64,000 nt of DNA, taken from the NCBI RefSeq assembly GCF_933775445.1, contig NW_026089404.1:105948-169947 (forward strand), written 5' to 3'. Source of the DNA: Argentina anserina (Eukaryota; Streptophyta; Magnoliopsida; Rosales; Rosaceae). The translations under genes were made by a program, and so were the position numbers. The notes below the pieces were generated by a model. It ran no database searches, was not told the DNA's origin, and saw only the letters and a program-made list of their open reading frames with translations. Position 1 is the stretch's first letter. Every line of letters begins with the position of its first letter. Positions 27,201 to 38,783 of the stretch are shown here, piece after piece.

Positions 27201-29208
27201 GAAACACTCTCAAATTCAAGAAAAACTCGCATCAGAAAGGCTTACAGAATGATACTCAAACGAGAATTGAAAAGATACTCAAAGTGCAATAGTAAACATA
27301 CTCAAACGATAGAAAGATACTCAGTTTGAAAGAAACACACGCCCACACTGGAAACACTCTAAAATTCAATAGAAACTCGCATCAGAAAGGCTTACAGAAT
27401 GATACTCAAACGAGAATTGAAAAGATACTCAAAGTGCAATAGTAAACATACTCAAACGATAGAAAGATACTCAGTTTGAAAGAAACACACGCCCACACTG
27501 GAAACACTCTAAAATTCAATAGAAACTCGCATCAGAAAGGCTTACAGAATGATACTCAAACGAGAATTGAAAAGATACTCAAAGTGCAATAGTAAACATA
27601 CTCAAACGATAGAAAGATACTCAGTTTGAAAGAAACACACGCCTACACTGGAAACACTCTAAAATTCAATAGAAACTCGCATCAGAAAGGCTTACAGAAT
27701 GATACTCAAACGAGAATTGAAAAGATACTCAAAGTGCAATAGTAAACATACTCAAACGATAGAAAGATACTCAGTTTGAAAGAAACACACGCCCACACTG
27801 GAAACACTCTAAAATTCAATAGAAACTCGCATCAGAAAGGCTTACAGAATGATACTCAAACGAGAATTGAAAAGATACTCAAAGTGCAATAGTAAACATA
27901 CTCAAACGATAGAAAGATACTCAGTTTGAAAGAAACACACGCCTACACTGGAAACAGTCTAAAATTCAATAGAAACTCGCATCAGAAAGGCTTACAGAAT
28001 GATACTCAAACGAGAATTGAAATGATACTCAAAGTGCAATAGTAAACATACTCAAACGATAGAAAGATACTCAGTTTGAAAGAAACACACGCCCACACTG
28101 GAAACACTCTCAAATTCAATAGAAACTCGCATCAGAAAGGCTTACAGAATGATACTCAAACGAGAATTGAAAAGATACTCAAAGTGCAATAGTAAACATA
28201 CTCAAACGATAGAAAGATACTCAGTTTGAAAGAAACACACGCCCACACTGGAAACACTCTAAAATTCAATAGAAACTCGCATCAGAAAACCTAACAGAAA
28301 CATAGTCAAACGAGAATTGAAAAGATACTCAAAGTGGAATAGTAAACATACTCAAACGATAGAAAGATACTCAGTTTGAAAGAAACACACGCCCACACTG
28401 GAAACACTCTCAAATTCAAGAAAAACTCGCATCAGAAAGGCTTACAGAATGATACTCAAACGAGAATTGAAAAGATACTCAAAGTGCAATAGTAAACATA
28501 CTCAAACGATAGAAAGATACTCAGTTTGAAAGAAACACACGCCCACACTGGAAACACTCTCAAATTCAAGAAAAACTCGCATCAGAAAACCTTACAGAAA
28601 CATAGTCAAACGAGAATTGAAAAGATACTCAAAGTGCAATAGTAAACATACTCAAACGATAGAAAGATACTCAGTTTGAAAGAAACACACGCCCACACTG
28701 GAAACACTCTAAAATTCAATAGAAACTCGCATCAGAAAGGCTTACAGAATGATACTCAAACGAGAATTGAAAATATACTCAAAGTGCAATAGTAAACATA
28801 CTCAAACGATAGAAAGATACTCAGTTTGAAAGAAACACACGCCTACACTGGAAACACTCTAAAATTCAATAGAAACTCGCATCAGAAAGGCTTACAGAAT
28901 GATACTCAAACGAGAATTGAAAAGATACTCAAAGTGCAATAGTAAACATACTCAAACGATAGAAAGATACTCAGTTTGAAAGAAACACACGCCCACACTG
29001 GAAACACTCTAAAATTCAATAGAAACTCGCATCAGAAAGGCTTACAGAATGATACTCAAACGAGAATTGAAAAGATACTCAAAGTGCAATAGTAAACATA
29101 CTCAAACGATAGAAAGATACTCAGTTTGAAAGAAACACACGCCTACACTGGAAACAGTCTAAAATTCAATAGAAACTCGCATCAGAAAGGCTTACAGAAT
29201 GATACTCA
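24259..29208. repeat. Domain B 12-monomer HOR, three copies (1800, 1950, 1200 bp)
   Basis: Copies start with the GAAATGATAC unit at 24259, 26059, 28009 and (next) 29209. Copies 1 and 2 share rare markers at exactly +1800: AAAGTACAATAG (about 24434 and 26234), AAATTGAAG (about 24964 and 26764), AAACTATAG (about 25206 and 27006), and three t2 tails in the same positions. Copy 2 ends one monomer later (13 units). Copy 3 is cut to eight units, losing the AAATTGAAG and AAACTATAG units, and has a private ACCTAACAG tail at about 28290. Confidence 0.88.
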
Positions 29209-31458
29209 AACAAGAATTGAAATGATACTCAAAGTGCAATAGTAAACATACTCAAACGATAGAAAGATACTCAGTTTGAAAGAAACACACGCCCACACTG
29301 GAAACACTCTCAAATTCAATAGAAACTCGCATCAGAAAGGCTTACAGAATGATACTCAAACGAGAATTGAAAAGATACTCAAAGTGCAATAGTAAACATA
29401 CTCAAACGATAGAAAGATACTCAGTTTGAAAGAAACACACGCCCACACTGGAAACACTCTAAAATTCAATAGAAACTCGCATCAGAAAACCTTACAGAAA
29501 CATAGTCAAACGAGAATTGAAAAGATACTCAAAGTGCAATAGTAAACATACTCAAACGATAGAAAGATACTCAGTTTGAAAGAAACACACGCCCACACTG
29601 GAAACACTCTCAAATTCAAGAAAAACTCGCATCAGAAAGGCTTACAGAATGATACTCAAACGAGAATTGAAAAGATACTCAAAGTGCAATAGTAAACATA
29701 CTCAAACGATAGAAAGATACTCAGTTTGAAAGAAACACACGCCCACACTGGAAACACTCTCAAATTCAAGAAAAACTCGCATCAGAAAACCTTACAGAAA
29801 CATAGTCAAACGAGAATTGAAAAGATACTCAAAGTGCAATAGTAAACATACTCAAACGATAGAAAGATACTCAGTTTGAAAGAAACACACGCCCACACTG
29901 GAAACACTCTAAAATTCAATAGAAACTCGCATCAGAAAGGCTTACAGAATGATACTCAAACGAGAATTGAAAAGATACTAAAAGTGCAATAGTAAACATA
30001 CTCAAACGATAGAAAGATACTCAGTTTGAAAGAAACACACGCCCACACTGGAAACACTCTAAAATTCAATAGAAACTCGCATCAGAAAGGCTTACAGAAT
30101 GATACTCAAACGAGAATTGAAAAGATACTCAAAGTGCAATAGTAAACATACTCAAACGATAGAAAGATACTCAGTTTGAAAGAAACACACGCCCACACTG
30201 GAAACACTCTAAAATTCAATAGAAACTCGCATCAGAAAGGCTTACAGAATGATACTCAAACGAGAATTGAAAAGATACTAAAAGTGCAATAGTAAACATA
30301 CTCAAACGATAGAAAGATACTCAGTTTGAAAGAAACACACGCCCACACTGGAAACACTCTAAAATTCAATAGAAACTCGCATCAGAAAGGCTTACAGAAT
30401 GATACTCAAACGAGAATTGAAAAGATACTCAAAGTGCAATAGTAAACATACTCAAACGATAGAAAGATACTCAGTTTGAAAGAAACACACGCCCACACTG
30501 GAAACACTCTAAAATTCAATAGAAACTCGCATCAGAAAGGCTTACAGAATGATACTAAAACGAGAATTGAAAAGATACTCAAAGTGCAATAGTAAACATA
30601 CTCAAACGATAGAAAGATACTCAGTTTGAAAGAAACACACGCCCACACTGGAAACACTCTAAAATTCAATAGAAACTCGCATCAGAAAGGCTTACAGAAT
30701 GATACTCAAACGAGAATTGAAAAGATACTCAAAGTGCAATAGTAAACATACTCAAACGATAGAAAGATACTCAGTTTGAAAGAAACACACGCCCACACTG
30801 GAAACACTCTAAAATTCAATAGAAACTCGCATCAGAAAGGCTTACAGAATGATACTCAAACGAGAATTGAAAAGATACTCAAAGTGCAATAGTAAACATA
30901 CTCAAACGATAGAAAGATACTCAGTTTGAAAGAAACACACGCCCACACTGGAAACACTCTAAAATTCAATAGAAACTCGCATCAGAAAGGCTTACAGAAT
31001 GATACTCAAACGAGAATTGAAAAGATACTCAAAGTGCAATAGTAAACATACTCAAACGATAGAAAGATACTCAGTTTGAAAGAAACACACGCCCACACTG
31101 GAAACACTCTAAAATTCAATAGAAACTCGCATCAGAAAGGCTTACAGAATGATACTCAAACGAGAATTGAAAAGATACTCAAAGTGCAATAGTAAACATA
31201 CTCAAACGATAGAAAGATACTCAGTTTGAAAGAAACACACGCCCACACTGGAAACACTCTAAAATTCAATAGAAACTCGCATCAGAAAGGCTTACAGAAT
31301 GATACTCAAACGAGAATTGAAAAGATACTCAAAGTGCAATAGTAAACATACTCAAACGATAGAAAGATACTCAGTTTGAAAGAAACACACGCCCACACTG
31401 GAAACACTCTAAAATTCAATAGAAACTCGCATCAGAAAGGCTTACAGAATGATACTCA
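29209..31458. repeat. Domain B fourth HOR copy running into a homogeneous monomer run
   Basis: The first part follows the preceding HOR copies (GAAATGATAC unit, t2 tails at about 29488 and 29788). From about 29.9 kb all units are S/t1. Two carry TACTAAAAGTG (about 29977 and 30277, 300 bp apart) and one has ATACTAAAACG at about 30554. The six units 30559-31458 look identical base for base. Confidence 0.82.
31159..31308. repeat. Representative standard monomer (G head, S middle, t1 tail; 150 bp)
   Basis: This is the commonest unit type in domain B and sits in a run of identical copies, so it serves as a reference. In unit coordinates: 1-30 head with CAAAGTGC; 31-100 the least family-variable part, including ATACTCAAACGATAG, CAGTTTGAAAG and the only GC-rich stretch CACACGCCCACACTGG; 101-118 S middle CTAAAATTCAATAGAAAC; 119-150 t1 tail with GGCTTACAGAATGATAC. 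It contains four CpG (AACGAG, AAACGAT, ACACGCC, CTCGC). Stops occur early in every frame: the three plus frames stop at TGA, TAG and TGA, and the three minus frames at TGA, TGA and TAA. GAAA or AAAC motifs recur about every 20 bp. Confidence 0.9.
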
Positions 31459-31607
31459 AACGAGAATTGAAAAGATACTCAAAGTGCAATAGTAAACATA
31501 CTCAAACGATAGAAAGATACTCAGTTTGAAAGAAACACACGCCCACACTGGAAACACTCTCAAATTCAAGAAAAACTCGCATCGAAAGCCGTTCAGAAAG
31601 ATACTCA
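31459..31607. repeat. Representative 149-bp monomer with t3 tail (CGAAAGCCGTTCAG)
   Basis: In this class GCATCAGAAAGGCTTACAG is replaced by GCATCGAAAGCCGTTCAG, which shortens the unit to 149 bp and adds two CpG (six in all). The change also removes minus-strand stops, so the only families of recurring short minus-strand open frames (about 60 codons) lie over t3 units. Those frames begin with TTG rather than ATG, so I do not regard them as genes. The t3 tail is common in domain A, present beside the GAATTC units of domain C, and essentially missing from domain B outside inserted A pieces. Confidence 0.85.
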
Positions 31608-32355
31608 AACGAGAATTGAAAAGATACTCAAATTGCAATAGTAAACATACTCAAACGATAGAAAGATACTCAGTTTGAAAGAAACACACGCCCACACTGG
31701 AAACACTCTAAAATTCAAGAAAAACTCGCATCGAAAGCCGTTCAGAAAGATACTCAAACGAGGATTCAAAAGATACTCAAATTGCAATAGTAAACAAACT
31801 CAAACGATAGAAAGATACTCAGTTTGAAAGAAACACACGCCCACACTGGAAACACTCTCAAATACAATAGAAACTCGCATCAGAAAGGATTACAGAAAAA
31901 TACTCAAACAAGAATTGAAAAGATACTCAAATTGCAATAGTAAACATACTCAGACGATAGAAAGATACTCAGTTTGAAAGAAACACACGCCCACACTGGA
32001 AACACTCTAAAATTCAATAGAAACTCGCATCGAAAGCCGTTCAGAAAGATACTCAAACGAGGATTCAAAAGATACTCAAATTGCAATAGTAAACATACTC
32101 AAACGATAGAAAGATACTCAGTTTGAAAGAAACACACGCCCACACTGGAAACACTCTCAAATTCAAGAAAAACTCGCATCAGAAAGGCTTACAGAATGAT
32201 ACTCAAACGATAATTGAAAAGATACTCAAAGTGCAATAGTAAACATACTCAAACGATGGAAACATACTCAGTTTGAAAGAAACACACGCCCACACTGGAA
32301 ACACTCTAAAATTCAATAGAAACTCGCATCAGAAAACCTTACAGAAACATAGTCA
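31459..32355. repeat. Domain A island inside domain B (6 monomers)
   Basis: Order of units: t3 (149 bp), T-head t3, GAGGATTC with AAACAAACTC and t4 tail, AACAAG with CTCAGACG and t3 tail, GAGGATTC L/t1, then AACGATAATTG with GAAACATACTC. This is the series seen at about 899-1646, 7932-8679 and 13168-13915 in domain A. Differences are CAAATTGC for CATATTGC in the t4 unit and GATGGAAAC at about 32256. It is flanked by pure S/t1 units on the left and t2/t1 units on the right. Confidence 0.88.
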
Positions 32356-35300
32356 AACGAGAATTGAAAAGATACTCAAAGTGCAATAGTAAACATACTC
32401 AAACGATAGAAAGATACTCAGTTTGAAAGAAACACACGCCCACACTGGAAACACTCTCAAATTCAAGAAAAACTCGCATCAGAAAGGCTTACAGAATGAT
32501 ACTCAAACGAGAATTGAAAAGATACTCAAAGTGCAATAGTAAACATACTCAAACGATAGAAAGATACTCAGTTTGAAAGAAACACACGCCCACACTGGAA
32601 ACACTCTAAAATTCAATAGAAACTCGCATCAGAAAACCTTACAGAATGATACTCAAACGAGAATTGAAAAGATACTCAAAGTGCAATAGTAAACATACTC
32701 AAACGATAGAAAGATACTCAGTTTGAAAGAAACACACGCCCACACTGGAAACACTCTCAAATTCAATAGAAACTCGCATCAGAAAGGCTTACAGAATGAT
32801 ACTCAAACGAGAATTGAAAAGATACTCAAAGTGCAATAGTAAACATACTCAAACGATAGAAAGATACTCAGTTTGAAAGAAACACACGCCCACACTGGAA
32901 ACACTCTCAAATTCAAGAAAAACTCGCATCAGAAAGGCTTACAGAATGATACTCAAACGAGAATTGAAAAGATACTCAAAGTGCAATAGTAAACATACTC
33001 AAACTATAGAAAGATACTCAGTTTGAAAGAAACACACGCCCACACTGGAAACACTCTCAAATTCAATAGAAACTCGCATCAGAAAACCTTACAGAAACAT
33101 AGTCAAACGAGAATTGAAAAGATACTCAAAGTGCAATAGTAAACATACTCAAACGATAGAAAGATACTCAGTTTGAAAGAAACACACGCCCACACTGGAA
33201 ACAGTCTAAAATTCAATAGAAACTCGCATCAGAAAGGCTTACAGAATGATACTCAAACGAGAATTGAAATGATACTCAAAGTGCAATAGTAAACATACTC
33301 AAACGATAGAAAGATACTCAGTTTGAAAGAAACACACGCCCACACTGGAAACACTCTCAAATTCAAGAAAAACTCGCATCAGAAAGGCTTACAGAATGAT
33401 ACTCAAACGAGAATTGAAAAGATACTCAAAGTGCAATAGTAAACATACTCAAACGATAGAAAGATACTCAGTTTGAAAGAAACACACGCCCACATTGGAA
33501 ACACTCTCAAATTCAAGAAAAACTCGCATCAGAAAGGCTTACAGAATGATACTCAAACGAGAATTGAAAAGATACTCAAAGTGCAATAGTAAACATACTC
33601 AAACGATAGAAAGATACTCAGTTTGAAAGAAACACACGCCCACACTGGAAACACTCTAAAATTCAATAGAAACTCGCATCAGAAAACCTTACAGAAACAT
33701 AGTCAAACGAGAATTGAAAAGATACTCAAAGTGCAATAGTAAACATACTCAAACGATAGAAAGATACTCAGTTTGAAAGAAACACACGCCCACACTGGAA
33801 ACACTCTAAAATTCAATAGAAACTCGCATCAGAAAGGCTTACAGAATGATACTCAAACGAGAATTGAAAAGATACTCAAAGTGCAATAGTAAACATGCTC
33901 AAACGATAGAAAGATACTCAGTTTGAAAGAAACACAGGCCCACACTGGAAACACTCTCAAATTCAAGAAAAACTCGCATCAGAAAGGCTTACAGAATGAT
34001 ACTCAAACGAGAATTGAAAAGATACTCAAAGTGCAATAGTAAACATACTCAAACGATAGAAAGATACTCAGTTTGAAAGAAACACACGCCCACACTGGAA
34101 ACACTCTAAAATTCAATAGAAACTCGCATCAGAAAACCTTACAGAAACATAGTCAAACGAGATTGAAAAGATACTCAAAGTGCAATAGTAAACATACTCA
34201 AACGATAGAAAGATACTCAGTTTGAAAGAAACACACGCCCACACTGGAAACACTCTCAAATTCAAGAAAAACTCGCATCAGAAAGGCTTACAGAATGATA
34301 CTCAAACGAGAATTGAAAAGATACTCAAAGTGCAATAGTAAACATACTCAAACGATAGAAAGATACTCAGTTTGAAAGAAACACACGCCCACACTGGAAA
34401 CACTCTCAAATTCAAGAAAAACTCGCATCAGAAAACCTTACAGAAACATAGTCAAACGAGAATTGAAAAGATACTCAAAGTGCAATAGTAAACATACTCA
34501 AACGATAGAAAGATACTCAGTTTGAAAGAAACACACGCCCACACTGGAAACACTCTAAAATTCAATAGAAACTCGCATCAGAAAGGCTTACAGAATGATA
34601 CTCAAACGAGAATTGAAAAGATACTCAAAGTGCAATAGTAAACATACTCAAACGATAGAAAGATACTCAGTTTGAAAGAAACACACGCCTACACTAGAAA
34701 CACTCTAAAATTCAATAGAAACTCGCATCAGAAAGGCTTACAGAATGATACTCAAACGAGAATTGAAAAGATACTCAAAGTGCAATAGTAAACATACTCA
34801 AACGATAGAAAGATACTCAGTTTGAAAGAAATACACGCCCACACTGGAAACACTCTCAAATTCAAGAGAAACTCGCATCAGAAAACCTTACAGAAACATA
34901 CTCAAACGAGAATTGAAAAGATACTCAAAGTGCAATAGTAAACATACTCAAACGATAGAAAGATACTCAGTTTGAAAGAAACAAACGCCCACACTGGAAA
35001 CACTCTCAAATTCAAGAGAAACTCGCATCAGAAAACCTTACAGAAACATACTCAAACGAGAATTGAAAAGATACTCAAAGTGCAATAGTAAACATACTCA
35101 AACGATAGAAAGATACTCAGTTTGAAAGAAACACACGCCCACACTGGAAACACTCTAAAATTCAATAGAAACTCGCATCAGAAAGGCTTACAGAATGATA
35201 CTCAAACGAGAATTGAAAAGATACTCAAAGTGCAATAGTAAACATACTCAAACGATAGAAAGATACTCAGTTTGAAAGAAACACACGCCCACACTGGAAA

Positions 35301-36833
35301 CACTCTCAAATTCAAGAAAAACTCGCATCAGAAAGGCTTACAGAATGATACTCAAACGAGAATTGAAAAGATACTCAAAGTGCAATAGTAAACATACTCA
35401 AACGATAGAAAGATACTCAGTTTGAAAGAAACACACGCCCACACTGGAAACACTCTAAAATTCAATAGAAACTCGCATCAGAAAGGCTTACAGAATGATA
35501 CTCAAACGAGAATTGAAAAGATACTCAAAGTGCAATAGTAAACATACTCAAATGATAGAAAGATACTCAGTTTGAAAGAAACACACGCCCACACTGTAAA
35601 ACACTCTAAAATTCAATAGAAACTCGCATCAGAAAGGCTTACAGAATGATACTCAAACGAGAATTGAAAAGATACTCAAAGTGCAATAGTAAACATACTC
35701 AAACGATAGAAAGATACTCAGTTTGAAAGAAACACACGCCCACACTGGAAACACTCTCAAATTCAAGAAAAACTCGCATCAGAAAGGCTTACAGAATGAT
35801 ACTCAAACGAGAATTGAAAAGATACTCAAAGTGCAATAGTAAACATACTCAAACGATAGAAAGATACTCAGTTTGAAAGAAACACACGCCCACACTGGAA
35901 ACACTCTAAAATTCAATAGAAACTCGCCTCAGAAAGGCTTACAGAATGATACTCAAACGAGAATTGAAAAGATACTCAAAGTTCAATAGTAAACATACTC
36001 AAACGATAGAAAGATACTCAGTTTGAAAGAAACACACGCCCACACTGGAAACACTCTAAAATTCAATAAAACTCGCATCAGAAAGGCTTACAGAATGATA
36101 CTCAACGAGAATTGAAAAGATACTCAAAGTGCAATAGTAAACATACTCAAACGATAGAAAGATACTCAGTTTGAAAGAAACACACGCCGACACTGGAAAC
36201 ACTCTAAAATTCAATAGAAACTCGCATCAGAAAGGCTTACAGAATGATACTCAAACGAGAATTGAAAAGATACTCAAAGTGCAATAGTAAACATACTCAA
36301 ACGATAGAAAGATACTCAGTTTGAAAGAATCACACGCCCACACTGGAAACACTCTCAAATTCAAGAAAAACTCGCATCAGAAAGGCTTACAGAATGATAC
36401 TCAAACGAGAATTGAAAAGATACTCAAAGTGCAATAGTAAACATACTCAAACGATAGAAAGATACTCAGTTTGAAAGAAACACACGCCCACACTGGAAAC
36501 ACTCTAAAATTCAATAGAAACTCGCATCAGAAAGGCTTACAGAATGATACTCAAACGAGAATTGAAAAGATACTCAAAGTGCAATAGTAAACATACTCAA
36601 ACGATAGAAAGATACTCAGTTTGAAAGAAACACACGCCCACACTGGAAACACTCTAAAATTCAATAGAAACTCGCATCAGAAAGGCTTACAGAATGATAC
36701 TACTCAAAGTGCAATAGTAAACATACTCAAACGATAGAAAGATACTCAGTTTGAAAGAAACACACGCCCACACTGGAAACACTCTCAAATTCAAGAAAAA
36801 CTCGCATCAGAAAGGCTTACAGAAAGATACTCA
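32356..36833. repeat. Domain B, middle part: G-head t1/t2 units
   Basis: About 30 monomers. Landmarks recurring downstream are: CAGTCT then GAAATGATAC (about 33203), GAAATACACG (about 34831), CAAATGATAG (about 35551), CCTCAG in place of CATCAG (35926), CAATAAAAC (about 36066), GCCGACAC (about 36188) and GAATCACACG (about 36328). The interval 34831-35551 recurs at +8979/+8980. One-base deletions occur at about 34162 (ACGAGATTG) and 36104 (CTCAACGAG). A 20-bp deletion lies at the 36700/36701 junction. Confidence 0.8.
36684..36833. repeat. Shortened monomer region with 20-bp deletion at 36700/36701
   Basis: AGAATGATAC is followed directly by TACTCAAAGTGC, missing 20 bases that include the AACGAGAATTG unit start. 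The two GATACTC motifs that flank the lost segment in normal units are 23 bp apart, so this is a near-miss of a simple slippage between them. The matching place about 13.78 kb downstream is intact, which dates the deletion after that duplication. Confidence 0.78.
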
Positions 36834-36983
36834 CACAAGAATTGAAAAGATACTGAAATTGCAATAGTAAACATGCTCAAACGATAGAAAGATACTCAGT
36901 TTGAAAGAAACACACGCCCACACTGGAAACACTCTAAAATTCAATAGAAACTCGCATCAGAAAACCTTACAGAAACATAGTCA
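36834..36983. repeat. Representative C-type monomer (CACAAG head, ATGCTC core)
   Basis: This class reads ACTCACACAAGAATTG instead of ACTCAAACGAGAATTG, followed by ATACTGAAATTGC and AAACATGCTC. It lacks the head CpG. It first appears here, recurs several times up to 38184, is absent from the array between 38.3 and 50.6 kb, and is frequent from 50629 to the window end. It is usually preceded by an L-middle unit with a CAGAAAGATAC tail and followed by a unit that starts after a t2 tail, so it travels as part of a multi-monomer block. Confidence 0.82.
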
Positions 36984-38333
36984 AACGAGAATTGAAAAGA
37001 TACTCAAAGTGCAATAGTAAACATACTCAAACGATAGAAAGATACTCAGTTTGAAAGAAACACACGCCCACACTGGAAACACTCTCAAATTCAAGAAAAA
37101 CTCGCATCAGAAAGGCTTACAGAAAGATACTCACACAAGAATTGAAAAGATACTGAAATTGCAATAGTAAACATGCTCAAACGATAGAAAGATACTCAGT
37201 TTGAAAGAAACACACGCCCACACTGGAAACACTCTAAAATTCAAGAGAAACTCGCATCAGAAAACCTTACAGAAACATAGTCAAACGAGAATTCAAAAGA
37301 TACTCAAATTGCAATTGTAAACATACTCAAACGATAGAAAGATACTCAGTTTGAAAGAAACGCACGCCCACACTGGAAACACTCTCAAATTCAAGAAAAA
37401 CTCGCATCGAAAGCCGTTCAGAAAGATACTCAAACGAGAATTGAAAAGATACTCAAATTCCAATTGTAAACATACTCAAACGATAGAAAGATACTCAGTT
37501 TGAAAGAAACACACGCCCACACTGGAAACACTCTCAAATTCAAGAAAAAACTCGCATTAGAAAGGCTTACAGAATGATACTCAAACGAGAATTGAAAAGA
37601 TACTCAAAGTGCAATAGTAAACATGCTCAAACGATAGAAAGATACTCAGTTTGAAAGAAACACACGCCCACACTGGAAACACTCTCAAATTCAAGAAAAA
37701 CTCGCATCAAAAAGGCTTACAGAAAGATACTCACACAAGAATTGAAAAGATACTGAAATTGCAATAGTAAACATGCTCAAACGATAGAAAGATACTCAGT
37801 TTGAAAGAAACACACGCCCACACTGGAAACACTCTAAAATTCAAGAGAAACTCGCATCAGAAAACCTTACAGAAACATAGTCAAACGAGAATTGAAAAGA
37901 TACTGAAAGTGCAATAGTAAACATACTCAAACGATAGAAAGATACTCAGTTTGAAAGAAACACACGCCCACACTGGAAACACTCTAAAATTCAATAGAAA
38001 CTCGCATCAGAAAGGCTTACAGAATGATACTCAAACGAGAATTGAAAAGATACTCAAAGTGCAATAGTAAACATACTCAAACGATAAAAAGATACTCAGT
38101 TTGAAAGAAACACACGCCCACACTGGAAACACTCTCAAATTCAAGAAAAACTCGCATCAGAAAGGCTTACAGAAAGATACTCACACAAGAATTGAAAAGA
38201 TACTGAAATTGCAATAGTAAACATGCTCAAACGATAGAAAGATAGTCAGTTTGAAAGAAACACACGCCCACACTGGAAACACTCTAAAATTCAAGAGAAA
38301 CTCGCATCAGAAAACCTTACAGAAACATAGTCA
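36834..38333. repeat. First domain C block (10 monomers) embedded in domain B
   Basis: CACAAG/ATGCTC units start at 36834, about 37134, 37734 and 38184, alternating with t2-tailed and L-middle units. The block includes the GAATTC unit at 37284 (with CAATTGTAAAC and AAACGCACG) and a following t3 unit with AATTCCAATTG. The same order of units recurs from 50629 at an offset of 13795 bp, except that the later copy lacks one monomer by its end. Confidence 0.83.
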
Positions 38334-38783
38334 AACGAGAATTGAAAAGATACTCAAAGTGCAATAGTAAACATACTCAAACGATAGAAAGATACTCAGT
38401 TTGAAAGAAACACACGCCCACACTGGAAACACTCTAAAATTCAATAGAAACTCGCATCAGAAAGGCTTACAGAATGATACTCAAACGAGAATTGAAAAGA
38501 TACTCAAAGTGCAATAGTAAACATACTCAAACGATAGAAAGATACTCAGTTTGAAAGAAACACACGCCCACACTGGAAACACTCTAAAATTCAATAGAAA
38601 CTCGCATCAGAAAGGCTTACAGAATGATACTCAAACGAGAATTGAAAAGATACTCAAAGTGCAATAGTAAACATACTCAAACGATAGAAAGATACTCAGT
38701 TTGAAAGAAACACACGCCCACACTGGAAACACTCTCAAATTCAAGAAAAACTCGCATCAGAAAGGCTTACAGAATGATACTCA

